Of a stretch of DNA of 64,000 nucleotides, positions 56,114 to 63,762 are shown in pieces. The stretch is taken from contig NZ_AP024714.1 in assembly GCF_033126985.1 (NCBI RefSeq), positions 310,001-374,000 on the forward strand, read 5' to 3'. Source of the stretch: Methylomarinovum caldicuralii. Lineage in GTDB: Bacteria > Pseudomonadota > Gammaproteobacteria > Methylococcales > Methylothermaceae. The position numbers were made by a program, and so were the translations under genes. The notes beneath the pieces were generated by a model that was not told the DNA's origin, searched no databases, and saw only the letters and a list, made by a program, of their open reading frames with translations. Every line of letters starts with the position of its first letter. The first letter of the stretch is position 1.

Positions 56114-57088
56114 TTATAACAATTCCCGCACCGCGTCTCGCTCTTCCAGCAACTCTTTCTCGGTCGCGGCCAGATGCTCTCGGCAGAAGTCGTCCAGCTC
56201 CAGACCGGAAACCACCTGCCAATCCTGCTGCCGCGTGGTCACCGGGAAGGAAAACACGATGTCCCTGGCGATGCCGTAACTGCCGTCGCTCCAAACCGCC
56301 ATGCTGACCCAGTCGTCTTGCGGGGTAGCAAACACCCAGTCGCGCATGTGTTCGATGGCGGCGTGGGCCGCAGACCCCGCACTGGAACGCCCTTCCAGAT
56401 CGATGATGTTCTCGCCTCGGTGCTGGACCTGGGGAATGAAGGTGTTCACGTACCAGTCCCAGGGTACCCGCTCCAACGCCGGCCGCCCTTCCACCTCGGC
56501 ATGAAGCAGATCGGGAAACATGGTGGCGGAATGGTTGCCCCAGATGGAGATGCGCCGCACCGCGGTGACCGGCACCTGGCAGCGGGCCGCCAGCATGCTG
56601 CGGGCGCGGTTGTGATCGAGGCGGGTCATGGCGGAAAATTGGCGGGGGTCCAGATCGGGGGCGTTGTGAATGGCGATCAGGGCGTTGGTGTTGACCGGAT
56701 TGCCGACGACCAGAATGCGGGACTCCCTGGCCGCGACCCGGTTGAGCGCCCGCCCCTGTTCGGCGAAGATGCGGGCGTTGGCCTGGAGCAGATCCTTGCG
56801 CGCCATCCCCGGCCCCCGGGGACGGGCGCCGACCAGAAACACCAGGTCGGCGTCGGCGAAGGCCTCGTCAGGAACGTGGGTGGTCGTCACTCCCGCCAGC
56901 AGCGGGAAGGCGCAATCGAGCAATTCCAGGGCGACGCCCTGCATCACCCGGTCCATCGCCTCGACATCGAGCAGCTGCAGAATCACCGGCTGCTGCGGTC
57001 CCAGCAATTCCCCTGTAGCGATGCGGAACAGCAGGGAATAACTGATCCGTCCGGCGGCCCCGGTCACTGCAATGCGTATCGGCGTCAT
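56114..57088 (-). CDS. mdh: malate dehydrogenase
   Basis: A 324-residue NAD-dependent malate dehydrogenase of the soluble/cytoplasmic type (as in Thermus, actinobacteria and many gammaproteobacteria). The NAD loop is [20 protein letters not shown], the substrate Arg loop [20 protein letters not shown], and the catalytic His pair region [13 protein letters not shown]. It interconverts malate and oxaloacetate. ATG 57088 is the first of the conserved N-terminus ([13 protein letters not shown]). It is upstream of cytochrome c4. Confidence 0.95.
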   Translation of the reverse strand: MTPIRIAVTGAAGRISYSLLFRIATGELLGPQQPVILQLLDVEAMDRVMQGVALELLDCAFPLLAGVTTTHVPDEAFADADLVFLVGARPRGPGMARKDLLQANARIFAEQGRALNRVAARESRILVVGNPVNTNALIAIHNAPDLDPRQFSAMTRLDHNRARSMLAARCQVPVTAVRRISIWGNHSATMFPDLLHAEVEGRPALERVPWDWYVNTFIPQVQHRGENIIDLEGRSSAGSAAHAAIEHMRDWVFATPQDDWVSMAVWSDGSYGIARDIVFSFPVTTRQQDWQVVSGLELDDFCREHLAATEKELLEERDAVRELL

Positions 57089-57155
57089 CTCGCCCTCTTC
57101 AGTATCTGCCAATCCCCATTACTTTACCCTCACCCGGAAGGTTTGACAAAGCGCA

Positions 57156-58337
57156 TCAGGCCACGGTCTGCAGGCGGTAGCCTCGCAGCAGCGCGGCGAA
57201 TTCCCGCAGGGTGTCGATGCCGCTCTGCTCCGCTTCCTGGCACCAGATCCTGAGCTGCTGCAGGCGCACTTCCGGGTGGGGCAGATTGCGCGCCCAGATC
57301 GTCTTGAGGCGGTTCTTGAAGTCGTAGACCGTCTCCAGCGTGTCGCTGGCCTCGATGGCCTGCTGCAGCAACCGCTCCCGCTCGCCGTCGAGGGTGAGAT
57401 CCTCCCGTACCAGCAGCGGCCTGACCTGTCGGAACAGGCGGCGCAGGCGGCGGTCGGCGCGGCGGGCCTCCAGGCGCAGGACCGGGAGGATCACTTTGCG
57501 GGCATAAAGGGTCAAGACATGGCAGCGGTTGCGCATCAGCGCCTTGATCGTCTCGGCGCTCGGCTCGCCAGCGGCAGCCTCGATCCTCACCTTGGGCGCG
57601 ACGCGCTTCACCTTGGCCAGCCCGAACAGCGATAGCAGACGGATGTACAGCCACCCCAGATCGAATTCCCACCAGCGCAGGGAAAGCTTGGCCGAGGACG
57701 GATAGGCGTGATGATTGTTGTGCAGTTCCTCACCCCCGATGAGGATGCCCCAGGGGATCAGATTGGTGGCGGCGTCGTCGGTCTCGAAATTGCGGTAGCC
57801 GACGTAATGCCCCAAGCCGTTGATCACCCCGGCGGCCCAGACCGGGATCCACAGCATCTGCACCGCCCACACGGTCAGGCCCAGGACGCCGAAGCAGACC
57901 AGATCGATCACCAGCATCAACGCGATGCCCAGATCGCCGAGGCGGGGATGGCTGTAGATGTGGCGCTCGACCCAGTCCTCGGGCGTTCCCCAGCCATACT
58001 GCTCGATGGCCTCGCGATCGGCACGGGCCTGGCTGTAAAGCTCGGCCCCTTCCAACAGCACCTTCCGGATACCGAGAACCTGGGGGCTGTGGGGATCCTC
58101 CTCGGTTTCACAGCGGGCGTGATGCTTGCGGTGGATCGCCGCCCAGTCCTTGGTGCGCATGCCGGTGGTCAGCCACAGCCAGAAACGGAAAAAATGACTG
58201 ACCAGGGGGTGCAGATCCATGGCCCGGTGGGCCTGGCAACGGTGAAGGTAGAGGGTGACCGAGACGATGGTGACGTGGGTGAGGGCGAGGATGACGAGCA
58301 GGTAACCCCACCAGGGGAGTTCAAAGAGTCCAAACAT
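57156..58337 (-). CDS. acyl-CoA/fatty acid desaturase
   Basis: A 393-residue membrane desaturase. Three His boxes that bind the diiron site are HRCQAH, HRKHHARC and HNNHHAYP; four hydrophobic segments surround them (for example WWGYLLVILALTHVTIVSVT). A long C-terminal region (about 250-393) beyond the core is helical. It introduces a delta-9-type double bond into acyl chains. ATG 58337 gives the first helix; a TTG at 58364 would add nine residues. It lies downstream of the terminator at 58362-58386. Confidence 0.9.
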   Translation of the reverse strand: MFGLFELPWWGYLLVILALTHVTIVSVTLYLHRCQAHRAMDLHPLVSHFFRFWLWLTTGMRTKDWAAIHRKHHARCETEEDPHSPQVLGIRKVLLEGAELYSQARADREAIEQYGWGTPEDWVERHIYSHPRLGDLGIALMLVIDLVCFGVLGLTVWAVQMLWIPVWAAGVINGLGHYVGYRNFETDDAATNLIPWGILIGGEELHNNHHAYPSSAKLSLRWWEFDLGWLYIRLLSLFGLAKVKRVAPKVRIEAAAGEPSAETIKALMRNRCHVLTLYARKVILPVLRLEARRADRRLRRLFRQVRPLLVREDLTLDGERERLLQQAIEASDTLETVYDFKNRLKTIWARNLPHPEVRLQQLRIWCQEAEQSGIDTLREFAALLRGYRLQTVA

Positions 58338-58361
58338 GAAGAAAAAACCGGAAATCAAAAA

Positions 58362-58386
58362 CAAAACAAGCCGCCCTGACGGCGGC
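58362..58386 (-). terminator. intrinsic terminator upstream of the desaturase gene
   Basis: On the minus strand GCCGCC-gtcag-GGCGGC is followed by TTGTTTTG. It follows the lipoprotein gene at 58461 and separates it from the desaturase. Confidence 0.7.
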
Positions 58387-58460
58387 CTTTCTCAATGCGG
58401 AAACATTCAGAAAGCATGTTTGAGTGTAGCCCAAAGCCATACCTGCCACAAGGAAAAAGT

Positions 58461-59159
58461 TCAATAGCGGTCCCAGAACGGCTGGTAGCCGTAAACCGCG
58501 TTGAGATGATGCAGGAAGGCGTGGCGCGCGTGGTCGGCCCAGAGCCGGTCCAGAACGGCGGAGATTCGGCGGTAGTCATCTTCCGCCAATCCGTGCACAG
58601 CCTGCTCGGCAGCCAGGCGCTGCACCAGTTCCAGCCACATGGCGCTGACTCCCATGATGTACGCCGGCCAGGTGATCTGGATCACCTCGTTCCAGTTCGG
58701 ATCGCTGGTGTCGGCCAGACCGGGGCGGGTGATCCGCGCGGTGTCGTCGAGCCGGACCGCCTCGACGATACCCCGGCGCCGCAGCTCGGCCAGATCAGGA
58801 TCGGCCTCGATTTCGGCGTAGATCCGCCGGGCCGTTGCCGGGGTGGCGTAGAAAATGAAGCTGAACTGGTGGCCGGCCCCGTCACGGGCGGCGCGGCGAT
58901 GAATCCGCCAAAGCCGGATCTCCCGCAGATGACGGGACAGCACCGGCGCCACGATGCGGTGGGCCACCATCAGATCCCGGTGCCAGGCGGGTGCCCCGCC
59001 CTTAGGCCAATGGAAGCGGAAAGCGGCGTACCACCAGCCGTAACCTTCTTCCGCCCGCAGCTCGACGGGCGCGGCGATGTCGTGGCGGGGCGGCGGTGCC
59101 ACGGTGCCGCACCCCGGTAACCCAACCGCCAGCCATAACAGCAGCACCCAGCGCATCAT
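58461..59159 (-). CDS. uncharacterised lipoprotein
   Basis: A 232-residue protein with a lipoprotein signal (WVLLLWLAVGLPGC, lipobox LPGC). The mature part is Trp/Arg/His-rich (GYGWWYAAFRFHWPKGGAPA, then FIFYATPATARRIYAEIEAD, ITWPAYIMGVSAMWLELVQR) and contains no motif I recognise. It overlaps the SPOR gene by 4 bp (ATGA) and is followed by a terminator, so it ends the argS-SPOR-lipoprotein unit. Two ATG codons are adjacent; the first is used. Confidence 0.8.
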   Translation of the reverse strand: MMRWVLLLWLAVGLPGCGTVAPPPRHDIAAPVELRAEEGYGWWYAAFRFHWPKGGAPAWHRDLMVAHRIVAPVLSRHLREIRLWRIHRRAARDGAGHQFSFIFYATPATARRIYAEIEADPDLAELRRRGIVEAVRLDDTARITRPGLADTSDPNWNEVIQITWPAYIMGVSAMWLELVQRLAAEQAVHGLAEDDYRRISAVLDRLWADHARHAFLHHLNAVYGYQPFWDRY

Positions 59160-59722
59160 CGCTTCGCCGTCTGGACCACACTGTCGATGCGATGCCGGCG
59201 CAACCGGGCGCGAATCCGCTCCACCTCGGTCATGGAGGTGAAAGGCCCCAGCCGCACCCGGTACCAGGTCGCCCCCCGAACCTGGGCCGGCTCGACCCGT
59301 GATTCGACCCCGAGCAGCGCCAGCTGCGCCTTGAGCCGGTCGGCATCGCGCAAACTGCGAAACGACCCGGCCTGAACGAAATAACGCCCTTTGGCGGCCC
59401 GCCCCAGCTGTTCCTCGCGCTTGCGGGTGCGGACCTCGCCCTCCGGCACGATGACCTCCTTTTCCGGCAGAAGGGTATAGAAGGTAAAGCGCGGTTCCTT
59501 GGCCTTGCCGCCTTCGGCCGCCTTCGGCCGGGGGGTTGCCTGGGGCTTCTTCTCGGCCGGTGCGGGGGGCGCCTCCCGGGACAGGTAATAGAGAAAGTAG
59601 CCTAAACCGCCGAGCACCACCAGCACTGCGCCCCAGAGCCACCAGGGCACCCGCCGTTCCCGCCGCGGCGGACGGCGGGAACGGGAGACGGGACGGCGGC
59701 GGGGCGGCGGACGGCGGGCCAT
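59156..59722 (-). CDS. SPOR-domain inner-membrane protein (FtsN-like)
   Basis: A 188-residue bitopic protein. The N-terminus is extremely Arg/Pro-rich, then one membrane helix (about 27-47, WWLWGAVLVVLGGLGYFLYY), a low-complexity Ala/Pro/Lys linker, and a C-terminal SPOR domain (about 112-184, RYFVQAGSFRSLRDADRLKA). SPOR binds denuded septal glycans, so a cell-division role is probable. The position after argS is conserved in gammaproteobacteria. True FtsN identity is not proven. Its start follows the argS stop directly. Confidence 0.88.
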   Translation of the reverse strand: MARRPPPRRRPVSRSRRPPRRERRVPWWLWGAVLVVLGGLGYFLYYLSREAPPAPAEKKPQATPRPKAAEGGKAKEPRFTFYTLLPEKEVIVPEGEVRTRKREEQLGRAAKGRYFVQAGSFRSLRDADRLKAQLALLGVESRVEPAQVRGATWYRVRLGPFTSMTEVERIRARLRRHRIDSVVQTAKR

Positions 59723-61480
59723 CTACATCGACTCGGGGGCGCTGACGTCCAACAACCCCAGACCGTTGGCGATCGTCTGCCGCACCGCCGCGATCAGGCA
59801 CAGGCGGGCATCGCGCAAGGTGGCATCTTCCACCAGGAAGGTATGGGCGTTGTAATAGGTATGGAATTCGGCCGCCAGCTCGCGCAGATAGTGGGTCAGC
59901 TGATGGGGCTCGCGCAGCAGGGCGGCGCGCTCGACCACCTCCGGATAGCGCCCGAGGGTGGCGAGCAGCGCCTGCTCGTGGGATTCGGTCAGCCGCGGCA
60001 GGTTCTCCAGTCCGGCCTCCCGGTCCCATTCCCAGCCCCTCTCGCGCAACTGGCGGAACACGCTGCACACCCGCGCGTGGGCGTACTGGACGTAATAGAC
60101 CGGATTGTCGTTGGACTGGGACACCGCCAGCTCCAGGTCGAAATCCAGATGCTGTTCCGGCTTGCGCATCACGTAGAAGAAGCGGGCCGCGTCCTTGCCG
60201 ACCTCCTCCCGCAGCTGGCGCAGGGTGACGAATTCCCCGGCGCGGGTGGACATGGGCACCTTCTCCTTGCCGCGGTAGAGGACGGCAAACTGCACCAGTC
60301 TGACCTCCAGGACGTCCGGATCGGCCCCCAGGGCCTGGATCGCCGCCTTCAGCCGGGGCACGTAACCGTGATGGTCGGCGCCCCAGACGTCGATCAGATG
60401 TTCGAACCCCCGTTCGAGCTTGTCCAGGTGATAGGCGATGTCGGAGGCGAAATAGGTGTACTGGCCGTTGTCACGCACCACCACCCGGTCCTTCTCGTCC
60501 CCCAGCCGGCTGGAGGCGAACCAGACGGCGCCGTCCTGCTCGTACAGCCAGCCGCCCCGGCGCAGCGTCTCCAGCGCCTGCTCGACCCGCCCGGCGCGGA
60601 CCAGGTACCGTTCCGAGAACCACTGGTCATAGTGAACGCCGAAGGCCTCCAGGTCTTCGCGGATGTCGGCCAAGATCGCCTGCAGGCCGGTCTGGAAGAT
60701 GTCCTCGTAAGCCGCCTCTCCCAACAGCTGTCTGGCCCGCACGATCAGGGCGTCGATGTAGGCTTCCTTGTCCCCTTCCGGGGCGTCCGGCGGCAGACCG
60801 GCGAGCACTTCGGCCGCCGGGCGACGGTAGCGGTCGCCGACGCGCGCGTGCAGCGCCTGGGCGATGTCGCGGATGTAATCACCGCGGTAACCGTTGGCGG
60901 GAAACGGCACCGCCTCGCCACACGCTTGCAGATAGCGCATCCAGATGCTGACGGTGAGGATGTCCATCTGACGGCCTGCATCGTTGACGTAATACTCCCG
61001 GTGCACCCGGAAACCGGCCGCGGCCAGCAGATTGGCGACGCTGGCCCCGTAGGCGGCGCCGCGGCCGTGGCCGACATGCAGGGGCCCGGTGGGGTTGGCG
61101 GAGACAAACTCGATGTGAACGCGCCGCCCCCCGCCGATGTCGCTGTGGCCAAAGCGCCCGCCCTGTTCCAGGATCCTACCGACGATGGCGAACTGGGCCG
61201 CCGGATCGATGAAGAAATTGATAAAGCCGGGGCCGGCGATCTCGACCTTGCGAATCCACGATTCCCGGGGCAACGCCGCAACGATGGCCTCCGCCAGTTG
61301 CCGGGGCGGTTTCCCCGCCGCCTTGGCCAGAACCAAAGCGACATTGGTGGCGAAATCCCCGTGAGCGGCATCGCGGGTGCGGTCCACTTTGACGACGGCC
61401 TGAACGTCGGACGGCAACATACCCTGCCGTTGCAGACGATCGACCGCCTTCTCCAACAAACTTCGCAGCTGGTCTTTCAT
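59723..61480 (-). CDS. argS: arginyl-tRNA synthetase
   Basis: A 585-residue class I synthetase (E. coli 577). The HIGH motif is [21 protein letters not shown] is degenerate ([11 protein letters not shown]), as usual in ArgRS. The N-terminal tRNA-D-loop domain (about 1-110) and the C-terminal DALR domain (about 465-585, [14 protein letters not shown] onward) are complete. It precedes the SPOR and lipoprotein genes on the minus strand. To its right begins the secreted repeat-protein array. Confidence 0.97.
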   Translation of the reverse strand: MKDQLRSLLEKAVDRLQRQGMLPSDVQAVVKVDRTRDAAHGDFATNVALVLAKAAGKPPRQLAEAIVAALPRESWIRKVEIAGPGFINFFIDPAAQFAIVGRILEQGGRFGHSDIGGGRRVHIEFVSANPTGPLHVGHGRGAAYGASVANLLAAAGFRVHREYYVNDAGRQMDILTVSIWMRYLQACGEAVPFPANGYRGDYIRDIAQALHARVGDRYRRPAAEVLAGLPPDAPEGDKEAYIDALIVRARQLLGEAAYEDIFQTGLQAILADIREDLEAFGVHYDQWFSERYLVRAGRVEQALETLRRGGWLYEQDGAVWFASSRLGDEKDRVVVRDNGQYTYFASDIAYHLDKLERGFEHLIDVWGADHHGYVPRLKAAIQALGADPDVLEVRLVQFAVLYRGKEKVPMSTRAGEFVTLRQLREEVGKDAARFFYVMRKPEQHLDFDLELAVSQSNDNPVYYVQYAHARVCSVFRQLRERGWEWDREAGLENLPRLTESHEQALLATLGRYPEVVERAALLREPHQLTHYLRELAAEFHTYYNAHTFLVEDATLRDARLCLIAAVRQTIANGLGLLDVSAPESM

Positions 61481-61754
61481 GATCTCTGACAGTGAAAGGG
61501 TGACTATTATCTTTGAAACCGACCGCGACTACAAAAAATGAACTCCCGCCCGACCGACACCACAATCCAGGACGCGCCCAAGAAAAAGCATATGGATATA
61601 AAAAATTGCCATCTGCATGACTGGCAGAAAAAACAGAACAGGTCCGTGTATCACAGGCGAGTGAGATGTTCAGCTAACGAACATTGAGACTCGATCACAA
61701 CCAAACAGGCCGAAAGGCAACCTACAGTATTGATTTCAAACAGGAGATACGATC
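61481..61754. other. region between argS and the first repeat-protein gene
   Basis: No gene. From about 61563 it is the 5' part of the first 590-bp unit; its first 60 bases differ from units 2 and 3, then identity is complete. It holds an inverted repeat at 61666-61684 and the CAGGAG ribosome site before ATG 61755. A/T-rich stretches (TATGGATATaaaaaat near 61590) could supply a promoter. Confidence 0.6.
61666..61684. promoter_or_regulatory. inverted repeat upstream of repeat-protein gene 1
   Basis: ATGTTC-agctaac-GAACAT, a perfect six-base inverted repeat with a seven-base centre, 70 bp before the ATG. It recurs at 62256-62274 and 62846-62864 in the other units. It could be an operator or a hairpin in a long leader. 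Confidence 0.4.
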
Positions 61755-62069
61755 ATGACCAAGACCATCACTGCACTGACCGCCGCTATCGTGGGTTTGA
61801 CTCTGGCTTCTGGCGCCATGGCTGCCGGCTCCACAATCAAGAACTCGACTATCACCAACAAGTCCACGGTCAAAAACGCCGCCAACCTCGCCATCAGCAC
61901 AGGGGTAGGAAAGGCGGAAGCCAACCAGGGCAGCATCAAGATCAAACGCTCCACGGTCAAGAATTCGACCATCACCAACAAGTCCACGGTCAAAAACGCC
62001 GCCAACCTCGCCATCAGCACCGGCCTCGGCAGCACCAAGGCCAACCAAGGCTCAGTCGACATCGAATAA
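61755..62069 (+). CDS. secreted 40-residue-repeat protein, copy 1
   Basis: A 104-residue protein: 24-residue signal peptide (MTKTITALTAAIVGLTLASG then AMAA, cleavage after AMA) plus two 40-residue repeats. Each repeat runs S-T-[IV]-K-N-S-T-I-T-N-K-S-T-V-K-N-A-A-N-L-A-I-S-T-G ... A-N-Q-G-S-[IV]-x-I. Regular Asn, Ser/Thr and beta-branched residues at short intervals suggest stacked beta strands (solenoid or amyloid-like), with no Cys and no enzyme motif. The family is not known to me. CAGGAG precedes the ATG by eight bases. A hairpin follows the stop. Confidence 0.85.
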   Translation: MTKTITALTAAIVGLTLASGAMAAGSTIKNSTITNKSTVKNAANLAISTGVGKAEANQGSIKIKRSTVKNSTITNKSTVKNAANLAISTGLGSTKANQGSVDIE

Positions 62070-62083
62070 TCAGGAAACGTAAC

Positions 62084-62101
62084 GAGGCCAAGGATGGCCT
62101 C
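62084..62101 (+). terminator. hairpin downstream of repeat-protein gene 1
   Basis: GAGGCCA-AGGA-TGGCCTC, a perfect 7-bp stem with a four-base loop, 15 bp after the stop; a T-run (gatttttt) follows about 20 bp later. It recurs at 62674-62691 and, with one base changed, at 63264-63281. It could be a weak terminator or an mRNA-stabilising hairpin. Confidence 0.45.
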
Positions 62102-62344
62102 AACCACACGGACACGACCTCTGATTTTTTCCTTAAATTTGGTCGGTAAGCCATAATCCAGGCCATACCAAGAAAAAGCATATGGATATGATAAATAGTT
62201 ATCTATATGACTGACAGAAAAAACAGAACAGGTCCGTGTATCACAGGCGAGTGAGATGTTCAGCTAACGAACATTGAGACTCGATCACAACCAAACAGGC
62301 CGAAAGGCAACCTACAGTATTGATTTCAAACAGGAGATACGATC

Positions 62345-62659
62345 ATGACCAAGACCATCACTGCACTGACCGCCGCTATCGTGGGTTTGACTCTGGCTTC
62401 TGGCGCCATGGCTGCCGGCTCCACAATCAAGAACTCGACTATCACCAACAAGTCCACGGTCAAAAACGCCGCCAACCTCGCCATCAGCACAGGGGTAGGA
62501 AAGGCGGAAGCCAACCAGGGCAGCATCAAGATCAAACGCTCCACGGTCAAGAATTCGACCATCACCAACAAGTCCACGGTCAAAAACGCCGCCAACCTCG
62601 CCATCAGCACCGGCCTCGGCAGCACCAAGGCCAACCAAGGCTCAGTCGACATCGAATAA
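62345..62659 (+). CDS. secreted 40-residue-repeat protein, copy 2
   Basis: Encodes the same 104 residues as copy 1 without any substitution: signal peptide and two 40-residue repeats ending NQGSVDIE. It has the same ribosome site and hairpins. With copies this alike, gene dosage rather than variation seems to be the effect of amplification. Confidence 0.85.
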   Translation: MTKTITALTAAIVGLTLASGAMAAGSTIKNSTITNKSTVKNAANLAISTGVGKAEANQGSIKIKRSTVKNSTITNKSTVKNAANLAISTGLGSTKANQGSVDIE

Positions 62660-62673
62660 TCAGGAAACGTAAC

Positions 62674-62691
62674 GAGGCCAAGGATGGCCTC
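62674..62691 (+). terminator. hairpin downstream of repeat-protein gene 2
   Basis: Same GAGGCCA-AGGA-TGGCCTC stem-loop as in unit 1, 15 bp after the stop. Confidence 0.45.
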
Positions 62692-62742
62692 AACCACACG
62701 GACACGACCTCTGATTTTTTCCTTAAATTTGGTCGGTAAGCC

Positions 62743-63263
62743 ATAATCCAGGCCATACCAAGAAAAAGCATATGGATATGATAAATAGTTATCTATATGA
62801 CTGACAGAAAAAACAGAACAGGTCCGTGTATCACAGGCGAGTGAGATGTTCAGCTAACGAACATTGAGACTCGATCACAACCAAACAGGCCGAAAGGCAA
62901 CCTACAGTATTGATTTCAAACAGGAGATACGATCATGACCAAGACCATCACTGCACTGACCGCCGCTATCGTGGGTTTGACTCTGGCTTCTGGCGCCATG
63001 GCTGCCGGCTCCACAATCAAGAACTCGACTATCACCAACAAGTCCACGGTCAAAAACGCCGCCAACCTCGCCATCAGCACAGGGGTAGGAAAGGCGGAAG
63101 CCAACCAGGGCAGCATCAAGATCAAACGCTCCACGGTCAAGAATTCGACCATCACCAACAAGTCCACGGTCAAAAACGCCGCCAACCTCGCCATCAGCAC
63201 CGGCCTCGGCAGCACCAAGGCCAACCAAGGCTCGATCGACATCGAATGATCAGGAAACGTAAC
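62743..63263 (+). repeat. tandem repeat unit 3 (partial, diverges after the gene)
   Basis: Third unit, matching units 1 and 2 through the coding region, then diverging: single changes at the C-terminal codons (aGTC to gATC, TAA to TGA), and after the hairpin the sequence becomes the 5' end of the fourth gene instead of a new unit. Confidence 0.9.
62935..63249 (+). CDS. secreted 40-residue-repeat protein, copy 3
   Basis: 104 residues, identical to copies 1 and 2 except near the end (NQGSIDIE instead of NQGSVDIE) and with a TGA stop rather than TAA. It is the copy directly before the diverged paralogue, 54 bp away, and so may be nearest to the ancestral arrangement. Confidence 0.85.
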   Translation: MTKTITALTAAIVGLTLASGAMAAGSTIKNSTITNKSTVKNAANLAISTGVGKAEANQGSIKIKRSTVKNSTITNKSTVKNAANLAISTGLGSTKANQGSIDIE

Positions 63264-63303
63264 GGGGCCAAGGATGGCCTCGTCTTCCTTGGAGGATCTC
63301 CCC

Positions 63304-63747
63304 ATGCGGACACGAATTCTGATTTTCCTTATAAGCATCGGCCTGGCATTCGCCGGAATAAAAACCGTTCTCGCAGCCGGCTCCAAAATCAAGAACTCGA
63401 CCGTCACCAACAAGTCCACGGTCAAGAACGCCGCCAACCTCACCATCAGCGGCGCCGGCAAAGCAGAAGCCAATCAAGCTAGCATCCAGGTCAAAGGCGC
63501 CCGTCTGAATAACGTCACAGTCATCAATCGGGCCAAGGTCACCAATTCCGCCAACGTCGCCATCAGTGCAGGCGGCAGTGCCCGGGCCAATCAGGGATCG
63601 GTGGTAATCAAGCGATCTCTGAACGGAGTGACTATCGTAAACAACGCTAACATCAAGAATTCTGCTAACATCGCTGTAGATGCCATGGGAATTGGCGGTT
63701 TATTGGGCACCAACGAATCCAATCAGGGTTCTATTGTGATTAAATGA
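63304..63747 (+). CDS. secreted repeat protein, diverged three-repeat paralogue
   Basis: A 147-residue protein: 25-residue signal peptide (MRTRILIFLISIGLAFAGIK then TVLAA), then three repeats of 39, 39 and 44 residues following the same plan, each ending [AS]NQ[AG]S[IV]x[VI]K. The first repeat (KIKNSTVTNKSTVKNAANLT) is closest to the 104-residue proteins; the later two have drifted (for example VTIVNNANIKNSANIAVDAM). GGAGG stands eight bases before the ATG. An in-frame ATG at 63274 is less likely. Function unknown; surface or matrix structure is a guess. Confidence 0.85.
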   Translation: MRTRILIFLISIGLAFAGIKTVLAAGSKIKNSTVTNKSTVKNAANLTISGAGKAEANQASIQVKGARLNNVTVINRAKVTNSANVAISAGGSARANQGSVVIKRSLNGVTIVNNANIKNSANIAVDAMGIGGLLGTNESNQGSIVIK

Positions 63748-63762
63748 TTCGAGGTAAACACC

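Larger units (their letters stand above)
61563..62152 (+). repeat. tandem repeat unit 1 (590 bp)
   Basis: First of three head-to-tail units with period exactly 590 bp (for example the ATG codons at 61755, 62345 and 62935). Unit 1 and unit 2 appear identical from about 61624 to the unit end, including intergenic DNA; only the first 60 bases of unit 1 are diverged. The near-perfect identity indicates recent amplification or concerted exchange. Confidence 0.95.
62153..62742 (+). repeat. tandem repeat unit 2 (590 bp)
   Basis: Second unit, seen as identical to unit 1 apart from the first 60 bases, and identical to unit 3 up to the end of the coding region. Its last 50 bases contain a decayed copy of the 5' end of the gene at 63304. 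Confidence 0.95.

Noticed and set aside
61755-62659. Repeat array read as a CRISPR array
   Set aside because: The period is 590 bp with complete genes inside; there are no short direct repeats with unique spacers and no cas genes.
61755-63747. Repeat proteins as curli subunits
   Set aside because: Curlin repeats need Ser-X5-Gln-X-Gly-X4-Asn-X-Ala-X3-Gln spacing, which is not met, and no csg export genes are seen in the window.
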